From DTU013 sp964490975 (lineage in GTDB: Bacteria > Bacillota > Clostridia > Acetivibrionales > DTU013), in the NCBI GenBank assembly GCA_964490975.1, contig CAZBEQ010000007.1:1-64000 (forward strand): 64,000 nucleotides of DNA, given 5' to 3'. Positions 33,847-43,579 of the stretch are shown here, piece by piece; the stretch's first letter is position 1; every line of letters begins with the position of its first letter. Under the pieces are notes generated by a model. It saw only the letters and a program-made list of their open reading frames with translations, searched no databases and was not told the origin of the DNA. The position numbers and the translations under genes are program-made.

Positions 33847-34026
33847 TCATCTGAATAAGTCAGCTACATCGCCGATGATGCCGCTTGATTTCCTTAATAG
33901 ATTTCTGCCGCCTTTAATCATTCGCTTTTTAGTCCTGCCGGACATCATGTCCGTATTCATTACAAGACCAACCGACGCGGCAACTATACCGCCTACCATC
34001 ATTCCTTTAACAAAAGTGTTTCGCAT
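33847..34026 (-). CDS. Small YtxH/DUF3918-like membrane peptide
   Basis: A 59-residue product, ATG at 34026 behind AAAGGAG with eight-base spacing. The N-terminal part FVKGMMVGGIVAASVGLVM is a glycine-rich single transmembrane helix; the rest is basic and amphipathic (RTKKRMIKGGRNLLRK) and ends DVADLFR. This layout matches small YtxH-like envelope stress proteins. It is 21 bases downstream of the PRC-barrel gene and likely co-transcribed with it. Function unknown. Confidence 0.75.
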   Translation of the reverse strand: MRNTFVKGMMVGGIVAASVGLVMNTDMMSGRTKKRMIKGGRNLLRKSSGIIGDVADLFR

Positions 34027-34047
34027 ATCACGATCTCCTTTCTGCTT

Positions 34048-34578
34048 TTACTGCAGCTTTCCTTTTATTCCTCCGCCTGTATCCTCCATCTCGTCGACTG
34101 CCTCCTTCTCAACCAATGCAAACTCCTTGCCCAGCTCAACCTTTCCAAACAAGGGCAGCAGCTTCCTGCCATGCATTACGTCTTCAAGAAGGCCGTCAGA
34201 TATTTCAAAGCCTTCGATCTTGCCTGTACAGTAGTCGAATATCACATCCTTTACCACACCGACCTCACCGCCGGCCTTTGAATAAACCTTTAGGCCGATG
34301 AGACTGCCTTCATCCTTAAAATTGTTCTTAAACGACAGCCGATCCATATCAGACACACATTTGTCGCTATCAATAACAGCAGCATCACCACCCAAGCTTA
34401 GCAGTTCATTCAGGAAAATCACCCGTTTCTTCACAGAAAATCCTTTGTGCTCAAGAAGCAACGCCTTCACCTGTTTTTCCTCGGAGCTGAACAGTATATC
34501 TTTAACAATACCTGCTTTTTTGCCGCTGTCGGCACAAATAACAGGAAGATTCAGCACCTCGCTGTATTTCTGCAGCAT
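34048..34578 (-). CDS. PRC-barrel domain protein, two tandem domains
   Basis: 176 residues from ATG 34578 (site GGAGG); the frame is open to 34599. The N-terminal half (SEVLNLPVICADSGKKAGIV to KRVIFLNELL) and the C-terminal half (GLKVYSKAGGEVGVVKDVIF) each look like a PRC-barrel, the small beta-barrel of RimM and photosynthetic reaction-centre H subunits. Sporulation-linked YlmC/YrrD-type proteins have similar layout. Cytoplasmic. Probably a binding or scaffold protein; the specific role is unknown. Confidence 0.8.
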   Translation of the reverse strand: MLQKYSEVLNLPVICADSGKKAGIVKDILFSSEEKQVKALLLEHKGFSVKKRVIFLNELLSLGGDAAVIDSDKCVSDMDRLSFKNNFKDEGSLIGLKVYSKAGGEVGVVKDVIFDYCTGKIEGFEISDGLLEDVMHGRKLLPLFGKVELGKEFALVEKEAVDEMEDTGGGIKGKLQ

Positions 34579-34716
34579 AAACCGGCCTCCATGAACCAAT
34601 TGAACCGCTTGTTAATCCTTCATTATTATCCCTAGCTTCAATGAAAAAAATACGATGGAAATGATATGAAGGTAATTACCAATCGTTTTGAGTGCATTTA
34701 TTGATTTCACAACCGT

Positions 34717-34722
34717 TATAAT
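34717..34722 (+). promoter_or_regulatory. Possible -10 element before the Uma2 gene
   Basis: A consensus TATAAT lies 36 bases before the Uma2 start codon. No matching -35 is present at 16-18 bases (GCATTT), so this is only a candidate. Confidence 0.35.
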
Positions 34723-34757
34723 GTAATATGTAAAATAAGAAAAGGAGAGTGTTAGAA

Positions 34758-35324
34758 ATGTCATTACCATTTGAAGATAAGAAATTTTCTTATGAAGACT
34801 ATCTGACATGGCCGGATGATGAGAGGTGGGAAATCCTTGACAGCTCTGCATACATGCAGGCAGCTCCATCAAGGATTCATCAGGAAATCACCGGCGAGCT
34901 TTACAGGCAATTTGCTAATTATTTTCATGGAAAGCCTTGCAAGGTTTACCATGCTCCGTTTTGCGTAAGGCTTGATAATGAAATGAACTTCAATGACATA
35001 CGAAATGTAGTTGAGCCTGACATTACGATTGTTTGTGACACGTCGAAGCTGGACGAAAAGGGTTGTAAAGGTGTCCCAGACTTAATTATTGAAGTTATAT
35101 CACCATCCTCCGTCAAAATAGACAGGATTGTGAAGTTCAACAAGTATGAAAAAGCTGGCGTCAAGGAGTACTGGATCGTAGAACCTGATCAAAAGATAGT
35201 AAGCGTTTTTACCCTGCAAGATAACAATAGATATGGAAGGCCTGAATTGTATACTGATTCGAGTAAAGTAAAATCAATCCTTTTTCCAAAATGTGAAATC
35301 GATTTAAGCATTGCATTTAGTTAA
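34758..35324 (+). CDS. Uma2 family (DUF820) PD-(D/E)XK-fold protein
   Basis: 188 residues from ATG 34758, eight bases after GGAGAG. Motifs of the Uma2 family: YLTWPDDERWEILDSSAYM, SRIHQEITGELYRQF, VEPDITIVCD with the metal-binding Asp, and PDLIIEVISPSSVKIDR with the E-x-I/V core, then KYEKAGVKEYWIVEPDQK. The fold is a restriction-endonuclease-like nuclease domain, but the cellular role of this very common family is unproven. Stand-alone gene on the plus strand; the DUF1015 gene follows 46 bases later. Confidence 0.9.
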   Translation: MSLPFEDKKFSYEDYLTWPDDERWEILDSSAYMQAAPSRIHQEITGELYRQFANYFHGKPCKVYHAPFCVRLDNEMNFNDIRNVVEPDITIVCDTSKLDEKGCKGVPDLIIEVISPSSVKIDRIVKFNKYEKAGVKEYWIVEPDQKIVSVFTLQDNNRYGRPELYTDSSKVKSILFPKCEIDLSIAFS

Positions 35325-35370
35325 AACACGGGGGCAGTTCTATACACAAAAATACATACGGAGGTCAAAA

Positions 35371-36993
35371 ATGAAAGACTTATATAAAAAGCTTGGGGTG
35401 CATATACCGGAAATACTGTTGCCTGCCGACGGCACCGATCTGACAAAATGGGCTGTTATCGCATGTGATCAGTATACCTCCCAGCCTGAATACTGGGACA
35501 ACGTACAGCAGCAGGTCGGCCAGAATCCATCGACACTTAAGCTGACTTTCCCTGAGATTTACCTCAAAGATGACGATAAGGAAGAAAGAATCTCTAATAT
35601 AAATAAAACCATGGAGCAATACCTTAGCCAAGGTACTATAGAATCACAGAAGCCCGGTTTCATCCTTGTCGATCGCAGCACACCCCATGCACCATCAAGA
35701 AAAGGACTTATCCTTGCTCTGGATCTGGAATGCTATGACTACAAGCCGGGGTCCCAGACACTGATCCGCGCCACAGAGGGCACCGTTCTTGACCGTATAC
35801 CACCCAGAGTAAAAATTCGTGAAAATGCTCCCATTGAGCTGCCTCATATTATGGTGCTGATTGACGATCCTGAAATGACAGTTATAGAAGGCCTCTATGC
35901 CAATGCTGAAGCAGGCAGCTATAAGAAGCTGTATGATTTTGAGCTGATGCAGGGCGGCGGCCATATAAAAGGCTGGAAGGTCGATGACGAAGATAGCCTG
36001 TCCATGGTTGTTCAGGCCCTCGATAAACTGGCGAACGGAGCTGGATGCTGCGGGGACGGTTCTCACAAATCAGCATCAGCTTGCTGCAGCAGTGAAGCAA
36101 CTGCTCCCGGCTGCAATCTGCTGTTTGCTGTTGGCGATGGCAATCATTCACTTGCATCTGCTAAAGCGCATTGGGAAAATGTCAAGGCAGAACTTCTGAA
36201 GGCGCAGCAAGCCAACAATTCTTCAGTTCATCAGTATGACGGCAGTTCCTCAGTCGGTTCCTCAGTCAGTTCCTCAGTCAGTTCCTCAGTCAGTTCCTCA
36301 GTCAGTTCCTCAGTCAGTTCCTCAGTTCAGTCCACTTACAGCTCTTCAGCTCATCAACCGACAGGCTCTACAATCCCCGAACACCCAGCAAGATATGCCC
36401 TTGTTGAAATAGTTAATGTGCATGATGATGGTATCGTATTTGAGCCAATTCACAGGGTACTGTTTAATATAGACGCTGAAACAATACTCGGAAATCTTAA
36501 ATCTGCCTGCAGCGGACAGCTTTGCGGAGATTATACACTGTATGCTTCAAAAGAGGAAATGGAGAACGCACTGGCTTATAGCAAACCAGACGACAAACTC
36601 AGTACGCAAGCCAGCGACAAATCCAACGCCCAATCCAGAGCAAATGCCAACGCACAACCCGCCGCTCACCTTCTTCCGTTCATCCTTGAAGGAAAATACG
36701 GCATCTTGACCGTCAAAAATCCCTCTTCCAACATAGAAGTCGGTACGCTCCAAAGCATTCTCGACGAGCTGCTGAAAGGGGACCCTGAAATAGAGATTGA
36801 CTATATACATGGAGACCAGGTAGTAACTGGGCTCGGCTCCAAGCCCAATAGTATGGGCTTCTACCTGCCTGTTATGAACAAGCGCGACCTATTCCCCACA
36901 GTCAAGCTCGACGGCGTACTTCCCCGCAAGACCTTCTCCATGGGCGAAGCCGAAGAGAAGCGCTATTACCTGGAGTGCAGGAAAATAAGGTAA
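35371..36993 (+). CDS. DUF1015 family protein with serine-repeat insertions
   Basis: 540 residues from ATG 35371 behind GGAGG. Family landmarks: WAVIACDQYTSQPEYW near the start, LFAVGDGNHSLASAKAHWE in the middle (GDGNHS is the most conserved box), and EIDYIHGDQV with GLGSKPNSMGFYLPVM near the end. Known members are about 410-430 residues. The excess comes from three insertions: CCGDGSHKSASACCSSEATA, encoded across a GGGGACGGTTCTCAC word at 36052-36066; a Ser-Val repeat (SSVSSSVSSS) at about residues 290-322; and an Ala/Asn/Gln-rich linker at about 410-430. Function unproven; DUF1015 genes often accompany serA and serine-type aminotransferases, which are elsewhere in this window. Confidence 0.88.
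   Translation: MKDLYKKLGVHIPEILLPADGTDLTKWAVIACDQYTSQPEYWDNVQQQVGQNPSTLKLTFPEIYLKDDDKEERISNINKTMEQYLSQGTIESQKPGFILVDRSTPHAPSRKGLILALDLECYDYKPGSQTLIRATEGTVLDRIPPRVKIRENAPIELPHIMVLIDDPEMTVIEGLYANAEAGSYKKLYDFELMQGGGHIKGWKVDDEDSLSMVVQALDKLANGAGCCGDGSHKSASACCSSEATAPGCNLLFAVGDGNHSLASAKAHWENVKAELLKAQQANNSSVHQYDGSSSVGSSVSSSVSSSVSSSVSSSVSSSVQSTYSSSAHQPTGSTIPEHPARYALVEIVNVHDDGIVFEPIHRVLFNIDAETILGNLKSACSGQLCGDYTLYASKEEMENALAYSKPDDKLSTQASDKSNAQSRANANAQPAAHLLPFILEGKYGILTVKNPSSNIEVGTLQSILDELLKGDPEIEIDYIHGDQVVTGLGSKPNSMGFYLPVMNKRDLFPTVKLDGVLPRKTFSMGEAEEKRYYLECRKIR
36243..36330. repeat. In-frame 12-bp tandem repeat in the DUF1015 gene
   Basis: Seven near-identical copies of TCAGTCAGTTCC encode the Ser-Val-Ser-Ser repeat. 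Copies are almost identical, so the array is probably recent and variable between strains. Confidence 0.92.
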
Positions 36994-37072
36994 TAAGCAT
37001 AAGGATATAAACATAAGCAATCGACTCATAAAGAAAAAAGTTTTACTTCATTACAAAAAATGCTAATTAACA

Positions 37073-37110
37073 AAAGAACGGCGAGAACTATTAATCCTCC
37101 GCCGTTCTTT
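37073..37110. terminator. Bidirectional intrinsic terminator
   Basis: An 11-bp stem AAAGAACGGCG / CGCCGTTCTTT with a 16-base loop, between the 3' ends of the convergent DUF1015 gene and the last gene of the pilus operon. T-rich sequence follows on the plus strand (ACTTTTTACC) and A/T-rich sequence on the other. Confidence 0.75.
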
Positions 37111-37134
37111 ACTTTTTACCCTATTAAACAACTC

Positions 37135-40100
37135 TTACCTCAACAGTGGTGTTGTAGGATCACCGAATATAACGGAGCTCTCTAGTCCAGCTACTTTTGT
37201 TTTGCCATCTTCAAAAGTCAATGTTACATTCTTGATTTTTACCCTTTGCGAATCTGCATTGGGTAACTCAATTACAATATAATAATCTTTCCCTGCATAT
37301 GTGCCATCTACCGGAACTCCAGTCGCATCATTTATGGCTTTTAATTGTTTTACATTTGCTGCGTTTAGTTCAGCGGGTATTGTTCCTGTCAGTGTGACAG
37401 GAGTATCTATGATCTTTGCGCTAGCTGCATCTGCCGGATCAATAACAACTGGTGGTGTTTCTTTATTCTTTGTTTCGAGTTCAAACTTAACGCCTGTCAC
37501 CTTCATAGTATTAATCTCGTCAATTTCTATACGTGCCAGATATCTTGCTGTAGTATTTATCGGACACCTCATATAATAGTTGTTTGACGGGTCATCCATT
37601 CCTAAATATGATACAGATGAATCATTTTTCATCTTATAATATTTAGCGTCAACACCTATATCAAGTGTCAGTTTGATTACAACTTCCCAATGGTTGTTCT
37701 GACCGGTTAATTCAACGTAATCTCTGGTAAATTCTGTATTGTCGCTTAGTCTCTTTACTGTTACAGATCCTGGAGTAAACTTGTAGCCTGTAGGTATATC
37801 AGCGTTGTCGATACTATAGTGATGAGTACCTATTTGACGGTTAAGAGTTATCGCTCCTGAAAGATTACCAGCAGTATGTTTTTTGGCGCCATCTCTTACC
37901 TTAACTTCACCCCTGACTGCTCTATCTTGATCATCAATAACGCTTATATCTACTTGACCATCATTAACTATGATGCTTCCATTAACGATCTCATCATTAG
38001 CCGTACCATTTACAGTATATTTAACTTTAGTATCTACTGTCAATATAGTTGCGCTATCAGGTTTTACAAGCAATTCTTCTTGCTTGTTTATTTCAGATGG
38101 ATTTGGAGCACTAGCAGCGGTGAATCGGAATCTACCGACGCTAACATTTGCCTTATTTATTGGCTGATTTCCTGTCGCATATGTAGCTGTCAAATCATAT
38201 TTAGGCACAATATTCTTGGCTGGTGAAAGATTTCCCGATGCGGTTATCTTTGTATTTATCTTTATTGTTTCACCAATTAAACATGAGGTTATTGTATTAG
38301 CTGGATCTGACATATCAGTAAATGATACTGCCGGTTTGATAACCGGTGTCTTAACACACTCCATTACTTTCTCGAGTATGCTTTCAGCGCCTGTCGGACT
38401 ACTTGTTTCCTTGGCCTTTATCCTAATCTTAAATTCTCCTAAAGTCAATCTATTAGGGATAGTAATATCATTAATCTCCACATTCGTTGCGGTTTGTTTT
38501 CCACTAACCTCTACCCCATTAATATCTTTTGCTTTATACTCATATGTACCATCATTGTTATAGTCGACATCAACCCAATACATTAATTTAGTATCGTAGT
38601 CATCCTTTAGTACGAAAGACAATGGTATCTCTGTTTTTGTAATACTCTCAGTATCACCGGTTGGCTGTTTCAATTCAATTATCGGCTTATTATTTGCAAT
38701 TGAATGTGCTTTGATTGCAGTATTTATGAACAGCTTTATCTCATACTCAGTATATCCGGGTTTGTGTCCTGTACCTGAATAAGTTATATTGCCCTTTGTA
38801 TAAGTATAGTAATTGTTCATTGAGTCGTCGTTGACTCTTTCTCCACTCTTATCTTTATAAAGGTTGAAAAGTGGAACGACATTTTCGTCCTCGAGATCAA
38901 GCTTATACCACTGGTAATGCGTAGGAGCAACTGTACGCTGATCCTGAGGTACTGATTCCAAATTGTACGGATATAGTCCAATAGTATTTGCATTAACAGG
39001 CCTAACTGACTTAGCTTCATCAGACCATGTATTTACTGTTTGATAATTATCCAGTTTGTATGTATTGTTCAATGAGCTATAATTTCTGCTCGAGCTTTCA
39101 AAGCCGACTAAGCCAGCAGTCTCTCCTTTTCCTCTGCGCTGTGTTTGTCCAGCATCATCCCAGAATTGATTTGACAAACCAATATTATATTTATAGTGGA
39201 TACTGTCATGAGTGAACATTACGCTCTGTTTGGTTTTTATAAATTCATCCAGTTCACTTATTGCAGCGGCATTAAATTCTGTATTTTTTGAGTAGTCATC
39301 TGCAAATCCAAGGATGACCATGTCATAGTGACCGTTTAGATCCCTAAGATAGTAATCAGTAGGGCCAGCAACAGAACCGGCGTTGAATTGATCTACGGTA
39401 ACCTCTGTTACTTTAATTTCAAATTCTCCAGGCCTATATCCCAGTGTTTCTCCAGGCATACCGCCGGTTACCGGTCTGTTGAACAATTCAGTAAGACTTG
39501 CGTTATTTCCGGTATTTGGCTTAATTTGGAGAACATTTATATCAAGCTTGTCTCCCTTTACACGGAATAAATCTAAAAATTCAGTTTTAGCACCTGTAAA
39601 ATCTGATGTGTCTGAAGCAACAATCTTCCAGAAGTAAATACCTGTTAACTGCTGTGGCATATTATGGGTAATTGTTCCATACTCTCCATTTTTCACTGTG
39701 CGCAGAGCAACCCTTTCAAATGGTTCAAATAAGCTGTTGCAGTTAATATCAATGTATAGTTCAACCGCTAAATTATCGTCCTTGCCTAAATCAGCGTCAT
39801 ATACACCATATGAGAAAGTCAGGTTGTGACTCGGTAAAGGCTGACCTGAAATACGATAGGATTGCGGCTTTGCTGTTACAGTTAATATAGGACTGTGGTT
39901 ATAACGGTCATTCGCAAACTCGGTTGCCAAATCACTAAATATACTATCGCTGATGCTGTTAACAACCTTTACATTAGCTCTATCCTTTATACTGTTAAAT
40001 TTCTGATACATGACTGTTACCGGAGTCGAACCTGAAGTACCGTCCTCAGATGCACCTTTAAATGCATCTGCGTGGAATATGCATAACTGATTCGCATTTA

Positions 40101-40821
40101 TATATTCTAAAACCTGATCAGCTCTAAGTCCTGTAATATCATTTCCGTAACGGGCTTCTGTTATTGTATTCCTGCTATATGTACCCTTTCCAAAATATAT
40201 AATGTCATAGTTTCCATTTATCTCATTTCTGAGAGAAATAAACTTGTTCATTGACATTGATGTAACATCATACTTATCGTTGCCCTTCAGTAAACTATAT
40301 AACTCCTGATCTGGTTTGGACGGATCACCATCATCAAAAATGATGCTAATGCTTTTTATCACATCCGCTCCATTCTCGTACCAACTGCTCCATTCGTTAG
40401 AAACACTTTTTCTGTTTTTTATAGTTAATTCAAAACTAGTGCTGTCTATATCGTTGTGGCTGTAAGCCCTTCCTGATATTTTAACTCTGGCAGCACCGCT
40501 AATGGATGTTATAGTAAGAGTTAAGCCATTGGGAAGTTTGCTCTGATCAAAGTATCTATCATAATACTCGTATGGTGATTGTAACGGTACATCAAAAGTA
40601 CCCGTTACCTCTCCGTTAGTAGTTTCTCTGAATGTAATTTCACTTTCTTCTGCAACTTTAGAATTTGATAGAATACTGGGATACACTTCAAGGATACGTA
40701 TAACGTCCCTTGTAAAGCCAGCTGTCCCTGTCTCTGCATTGGAACCCATCGGCAACATCATCGTAATCATCATCACGATAATAGTGAGTGTAGCTATCGC
40801 CCTTTTGTACGTTCTTCTCAT
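37135..40821 (-). CDS. Large secreted multidomain protein (DUF5057-like)
   Basis: 1,228 residues from ATG 40821, eight bases after GGAGGG. A signal peptide is clear: RRTYKRAIATLTIIVMMITMMLP, with cleavage likely after SNA. Residues ~30-550 have the look of DUF5057, with paired segments such as IRILEVYPS and LDINVLQIKPN and two HADAF/HDSIHY strands typical of a Rossmann-like/glutamine amidotransferase-like fold. The middle and end are Ig-like and CnaB-like beta domains (IPTGYKFTPGSVTVKRL). No sorting motif or C-terminal anchor is seen. It ends the pilus operon, so it may be a pilus-associated adhesin or tip component. The domain call is moderate and the role inferred. Confidence 0.7.
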   Translation of the reverse strand: MRRTYKRAIATLTIIVMMITMMLPMGSNAETGTAGFTRDVIRILEVYPSILSNSKVAEESEITFRETTNGEVTGTFDVPLQSPYEYYDRYFDQSKLPNGLTLTITSISGAARVKISGRAYSHNDIDSTSFELTIKNRKSVSNEWSSWYENGADVIKSISIIFDDGDPSKPDQELYSLLKGNDKYDVTSMSMNKFISLRNEINGNYDIIYFGKGTYSRNTITEARYGNDITGLRADQVLEYINANQLCIFHADAFKGASEDGTSGSTPVTVMYQKFNSIKDRANVKVVNSISDSIFSDLATEFANDRYNHSPILTVTAKPQSYRISGQPLPSHNLTFSYGVYDADLGKDDNLAVELYIDINCNSLFEPFERVALRTVKNGEYGTITHNMPQQLTGIYFWKIVASDTSDFTGAKTEFLDLFRVKGDKLDINVLQIKPNTGNNASLTELFNRPVTGGMPGETLGYRPGEFEIKVTEVTVDQFNAGSVAGPTDYYLRDLNGHYDMVILGFADDYSKNTEFNAAAISELDEFIKTKQSVMFTHDSIHYKYNIGLSNQFWDDAGQTQRRGKGETAGLVGFESSSRNYSSLNNTYKLDNYQTVNTWSDEAKSVRPVNANTIGLYPYNLESVPQDQRTVAPTHYQWYKLDLEDENVVPLFNLYKDKSGERVNDDSMNNYYTYTKGNITYSGTGHKPGYTEYEIKLFINTAIKAHSIANNKPIIELKQPTGDTESITKTEIPLSFVLKDDYDTKLMYWVDVDYNNDGTYEYKAKDINGVEVSGKQTATNVEINDITIPNRLTLGEFKIRIKAKETSSPTGAESILEKVMECVKTPVIKPAVSFTDMSDPANTITSCLIGETIKINTKITASGNLSPAKNIVPKYDLTATYATGNQPINKANVSVGRFRFTAASAPNPSEINKQEELLVKPDSATILTVDTKVKYTVNGTANDEIVNGSIIVNDGQVDISVIDDQDRAVRGEVKVRDGAKKHTAGNLSGAITLNRQIGTHHYSIDNADIPTGYKFTPGSVTVKRLSDNTEFTRDYVELTGQNNHWEVVIKLTLDIGVDAKYYKMKNDSSVSYLGMDDPSNNYYMRCPINTTARYLARIEIDEINTMKVTGVKFELETKNKETPPVVIDPADAASAKIIDTPVTLTGTIPAELNAANVKQLKAINDATGVPVDGTYAGKDYYIVIELPNADSQRVKIKNVTLTFEDGKTKVAGLESSVIFGDPTTPLLR

Positions 40822-40974
40822 AAGGCTTACCCTCCTAAATACTTCTTGTCCTCTATATCTCAATCAAATATAAACAATAATAATGATACATCATTGTTTT
40901 ATTACAAAATATTCCTCTATATATTATCCATGTATTTTTTGATTCTGTAAAGTCCTGTTTTTTATCTTCTCTTA

Positions 40975-43578
40975 TTAATATATCGGCACTTCCTTCCATG
41001 ACTTGATTCTCAGTCTCTTTACAACATTTCTTTCTCCGCTGTCAGAAGCTAGATCAATCTCATCTATCATTTTCATTTTGAAATAAGTCTCACTGATATC
41101 TTCAAAGAACTTTCGAACCTTGTAATAGTTCTTAAGTTTTTCAAGTATTTCAAACTCATCATATATCAATCTAACATTATCTCTTATTGTGACATTGCCT
41201 GTGCAAATGATCGTCCCTCTAAACTCGCTAGGAGTTGTGGGATCATTGTCAGATATAGTAAGATTGCCATTGCAATAAACTATGCCTTCACTAACAGCGT
41301 TAACATCCAGTGTATCGCCAGCGGGTACTACCTTTATTTCATAACCGTTAAAGTATGTATACGGATTTGTAATTGTACTATCTAAAAAGTCGCTGAATGG
41401 TACAGCATCTGTGCTATTAACGTTGCTTCCTTTAGTCCCCAGTTTTCTGGTCTTTGAATAGAAAATTTTCTTTAAGGTATTATTGTTATACAAGTATGAG
41501 AATGCTATATAATTATCTCTAGAATTAATAAGCTTAGAAACATCATCTTGTACATACGGTTCATGTGTGAACATTTCTACATCGTCAGCCGGATCAAGGT
41601 CACTCGGGTCATTTGTATTTACTAAAGCTATACCTGCAATATACCCATCAATTGTATCTGGATTTAAGTCAGAGTTGATATTTGTTTTTAGAGAGCCATA
41701 TTCAGGTTTAGTGCTTTTAATAAAGTCTATAAGTCTTTGCCTCTTCACAAGCAAATTTGCATCAATTAAATCAATCTGAACTCCATCTGCATTAGTGTAG
41801 GGTGTAAAAGCCTCTGATGGGTTAGCAGGATCATGCAGATAAGCATTTATAATAGATACCGGGTTTGATGTCCTTGAAGTTACGCTCTCCACAGACATAT
41901 AAACACTGCCATCTGGAAATTCATAAAAGGCAACACCGGGAACTATCATATTACTGTTCATGACTATCTCACTACTCGGCATATTAGCGGGAGTATATGG
42001 GTAGTTATTGATTACTGAACTGCTTGCTCTATGGTTAATTTCTCCCCCACCCTTAATAGCAGATTCCGCGCTTAAACCTATGTAATTATACTTTGGAACT
42101 GTTTTGCCTGTAGGATCAGTAACAGCATGTCCGATACGAATAGTTGACCCGTTTGCATCCAGCTGAATATCATCCTTTGTCCACAAATTTCCTTTAATGT
42201 TCACTTCTACATCGTCACTACCAACAAATACGCTGTCACAATATACATTTCCCTGATCAATATTATCAAAAAAAACGAATGGCATCTGATTTGTTGCTCC
42301 ACCTGGCGCATATTGACTAATAATTACGCTGTCATTCACCGCATTATCATAAAAATAGTTATTTTCATATGTCTTCTGTTTAAAATCATATGAAATTGCA
42401 GGGACAGGATCAGTGAAAGCTGTATCTACAGTCAGCTTACCATTATCGCCTATCACCTTTATGTCACCGGGAGTATATACATTGCCTCGTATCTTTACAT
42501 CAGCATATGAATTAATTGAAATGCCATTGGTGTCAGATGAATAAACATCACCCACAATCTCTACGTCAGTAGGGTCAGCGGTAATACCAGCCGCAAAGGT
42601 AACAGTGCCTTGCGCGCTCAAAGCATTCGTCAATAACGGATTTCCGTATATTGGTGTATGAATATACTTTGTAACTGTCTGATAGTCCGGTAATGTAACA
42701 TCCAGTTCTACCCGTACCTGCTTTGGATCTGCAGCTGTGCCACCTGCAACCCTGACATAAAGGCCAACAGCAGCAGCCGGATTAGTTGGATTAAATGTGC
42801 TCCAGATCATTTGCATATTGCTTGGATCATATATAATGTTTATATAGTTGTTAGTACACCTATCTTCTGGTGTATCTTCTCTGTCACCGTAGCTGGCACT
42901 TCCGCCTTTTAAAACAACGTTTTGTGTAAGTTGCATGTTTTTACCAGGTCCGGCTAATGTATCTGGCCCATCTGTGTATCTAAGAAGACGTATTGATACC
43001 ATGTGGTAATATACCCTGTCAAATAACTGAGAAACATAATCACTAAGATCTTTCTCAAATGCTTCTTCTGCAGTCATACTACCTGTATGTGATTTCGATA
43101 TGTCACCTAGGTTGCCAGCTAGTCTATAAGCCTGATAATCGTCAAGTGTTATCTCATGTATTGACGGTACAGACAGTACCCAGTCAGATTTGTAGTATTC
43201 ATTGAAAAAACGCTGTGCTCCATTCGAACTATCATCCATTTTATAATCATAAGTAAAAGATATTGATTTAGAAGACATATATGCAGCTAATTGGTCATAG
43301 CTTATTCTATCCAGTCTATATTTAACATAAAGCCTCGCGTCTTTTTCTGCATCTGCAATTACTTGATCTATTTGGTTTAAATAGTCTTCTGCAATACAGT
43401 CCATGGTGTAGTACTCATCTGACCAGCTAACTGTTTTGCTGCTCATTTTAACACTCATCGTACTGACAGCTAATGCGATCGTGCCAAGAGCTGTCAACAC
43501 CAAAATAACACTGAGCGTAATAACCGCAGCAGCGCCTTTTTGATCGTTGATTTTTTCAAACAAGCACTTTTTTTTCAT
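40975..43578 (-). CDS. PilX-like N-terminus with large beta-helical body
   Basis: 867 residues. The N-terminus KGAAAVITLSVILVLTALGTIALAVS is a pilin-type hydrophobic helix but lacks the GFTLIE cleavage motif; this is the pattern of PilX-like minor pilins. The body is far too large for a pilin: it has repeated short strands VEIVGDVYSSD, VKIRGNVYTPGDIKV, VNIKGNLWTKDDIQL and TIICTGNVTIRDN, a bactofilin-like right-handed beta-helix. Two bases separate it from the preceding pilin-like gene. A pilus-tip or envelope scaffold role is plausible. Few such fusions are familiar to me. Confidence 0.7.
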   Translation of the reverse strand: MKKKCLFEKINDQKGAAAVITLSVILVLTALGTIALAVSTMSVKMSSKTVSWSDEYYTMDCIAEDYLNQIDQVIADAEKDARLYVKYRLDRISYDQLAAYMSSKSISFTYDYKMDDSSNGAQRFFNEYYKSDWVLSVPSIHEITLDDYQAYRLAGNLGDISKSHTGSMTAEEAFEKDLSDYVSQLFDRVYYHMVSIRLLRYTDGPDTLAGPGKNMQLTQNVVLKGGSASYGDREDTPEDRCTNNYINIIYDPSNMQMIWSTFNPTNPAAAVGLYVRVAGGTAADPKQVRVELDVTLPDYQTVTKYIHTPIYGNPLLTNALSAQGTVTFAAGITADPTDVEIVGDVYSSDTNGISINSYADVKIRGNVYTPGDIKVIGDNGKLTVDTAFTDPVPAISYDFKQKTYENNYFYDNAVNDSVIISQYAPGGATNQMPFVFFDNIDQGNVYCDSVFVGSDDVEVNIKGNLWTKDDIQLDANGSTIRIGHAVTDPTGKTVPKYNYIGLSAESAIKGGGEINHRASSSVINNYPYTPANMPSSEIVMNSNMIVPGVAFYEFPDGSVYMSVESVTSRTSNPVSIINAYLHDPANPSEAFTPYTNADGVQIDLIDANLLVKRQRLIDFIKSTKPEYGSLKTNINSDLNPDTIDGYIAGIALVNTNDPSDLDPADDVEMFTHEPYVQDDVSKLINSRDNYIAFSYLYNNNTLKKIFYSKTRKLGTKGSNVNSTDAVPFSDFLDSTITNPYTYFNGYEIKVVPAGDTLDVNAVSEGIVYCNGNLTISDNDPTTPSEFRGTIICTGNVTIRDNVRLIYDEFEILEKLKNYYKVRKFFEDISETYFKMKMIDEIDLASDSGERNVVKRLRIKSWKEVPIY

Positions 43579-43579
43579 A

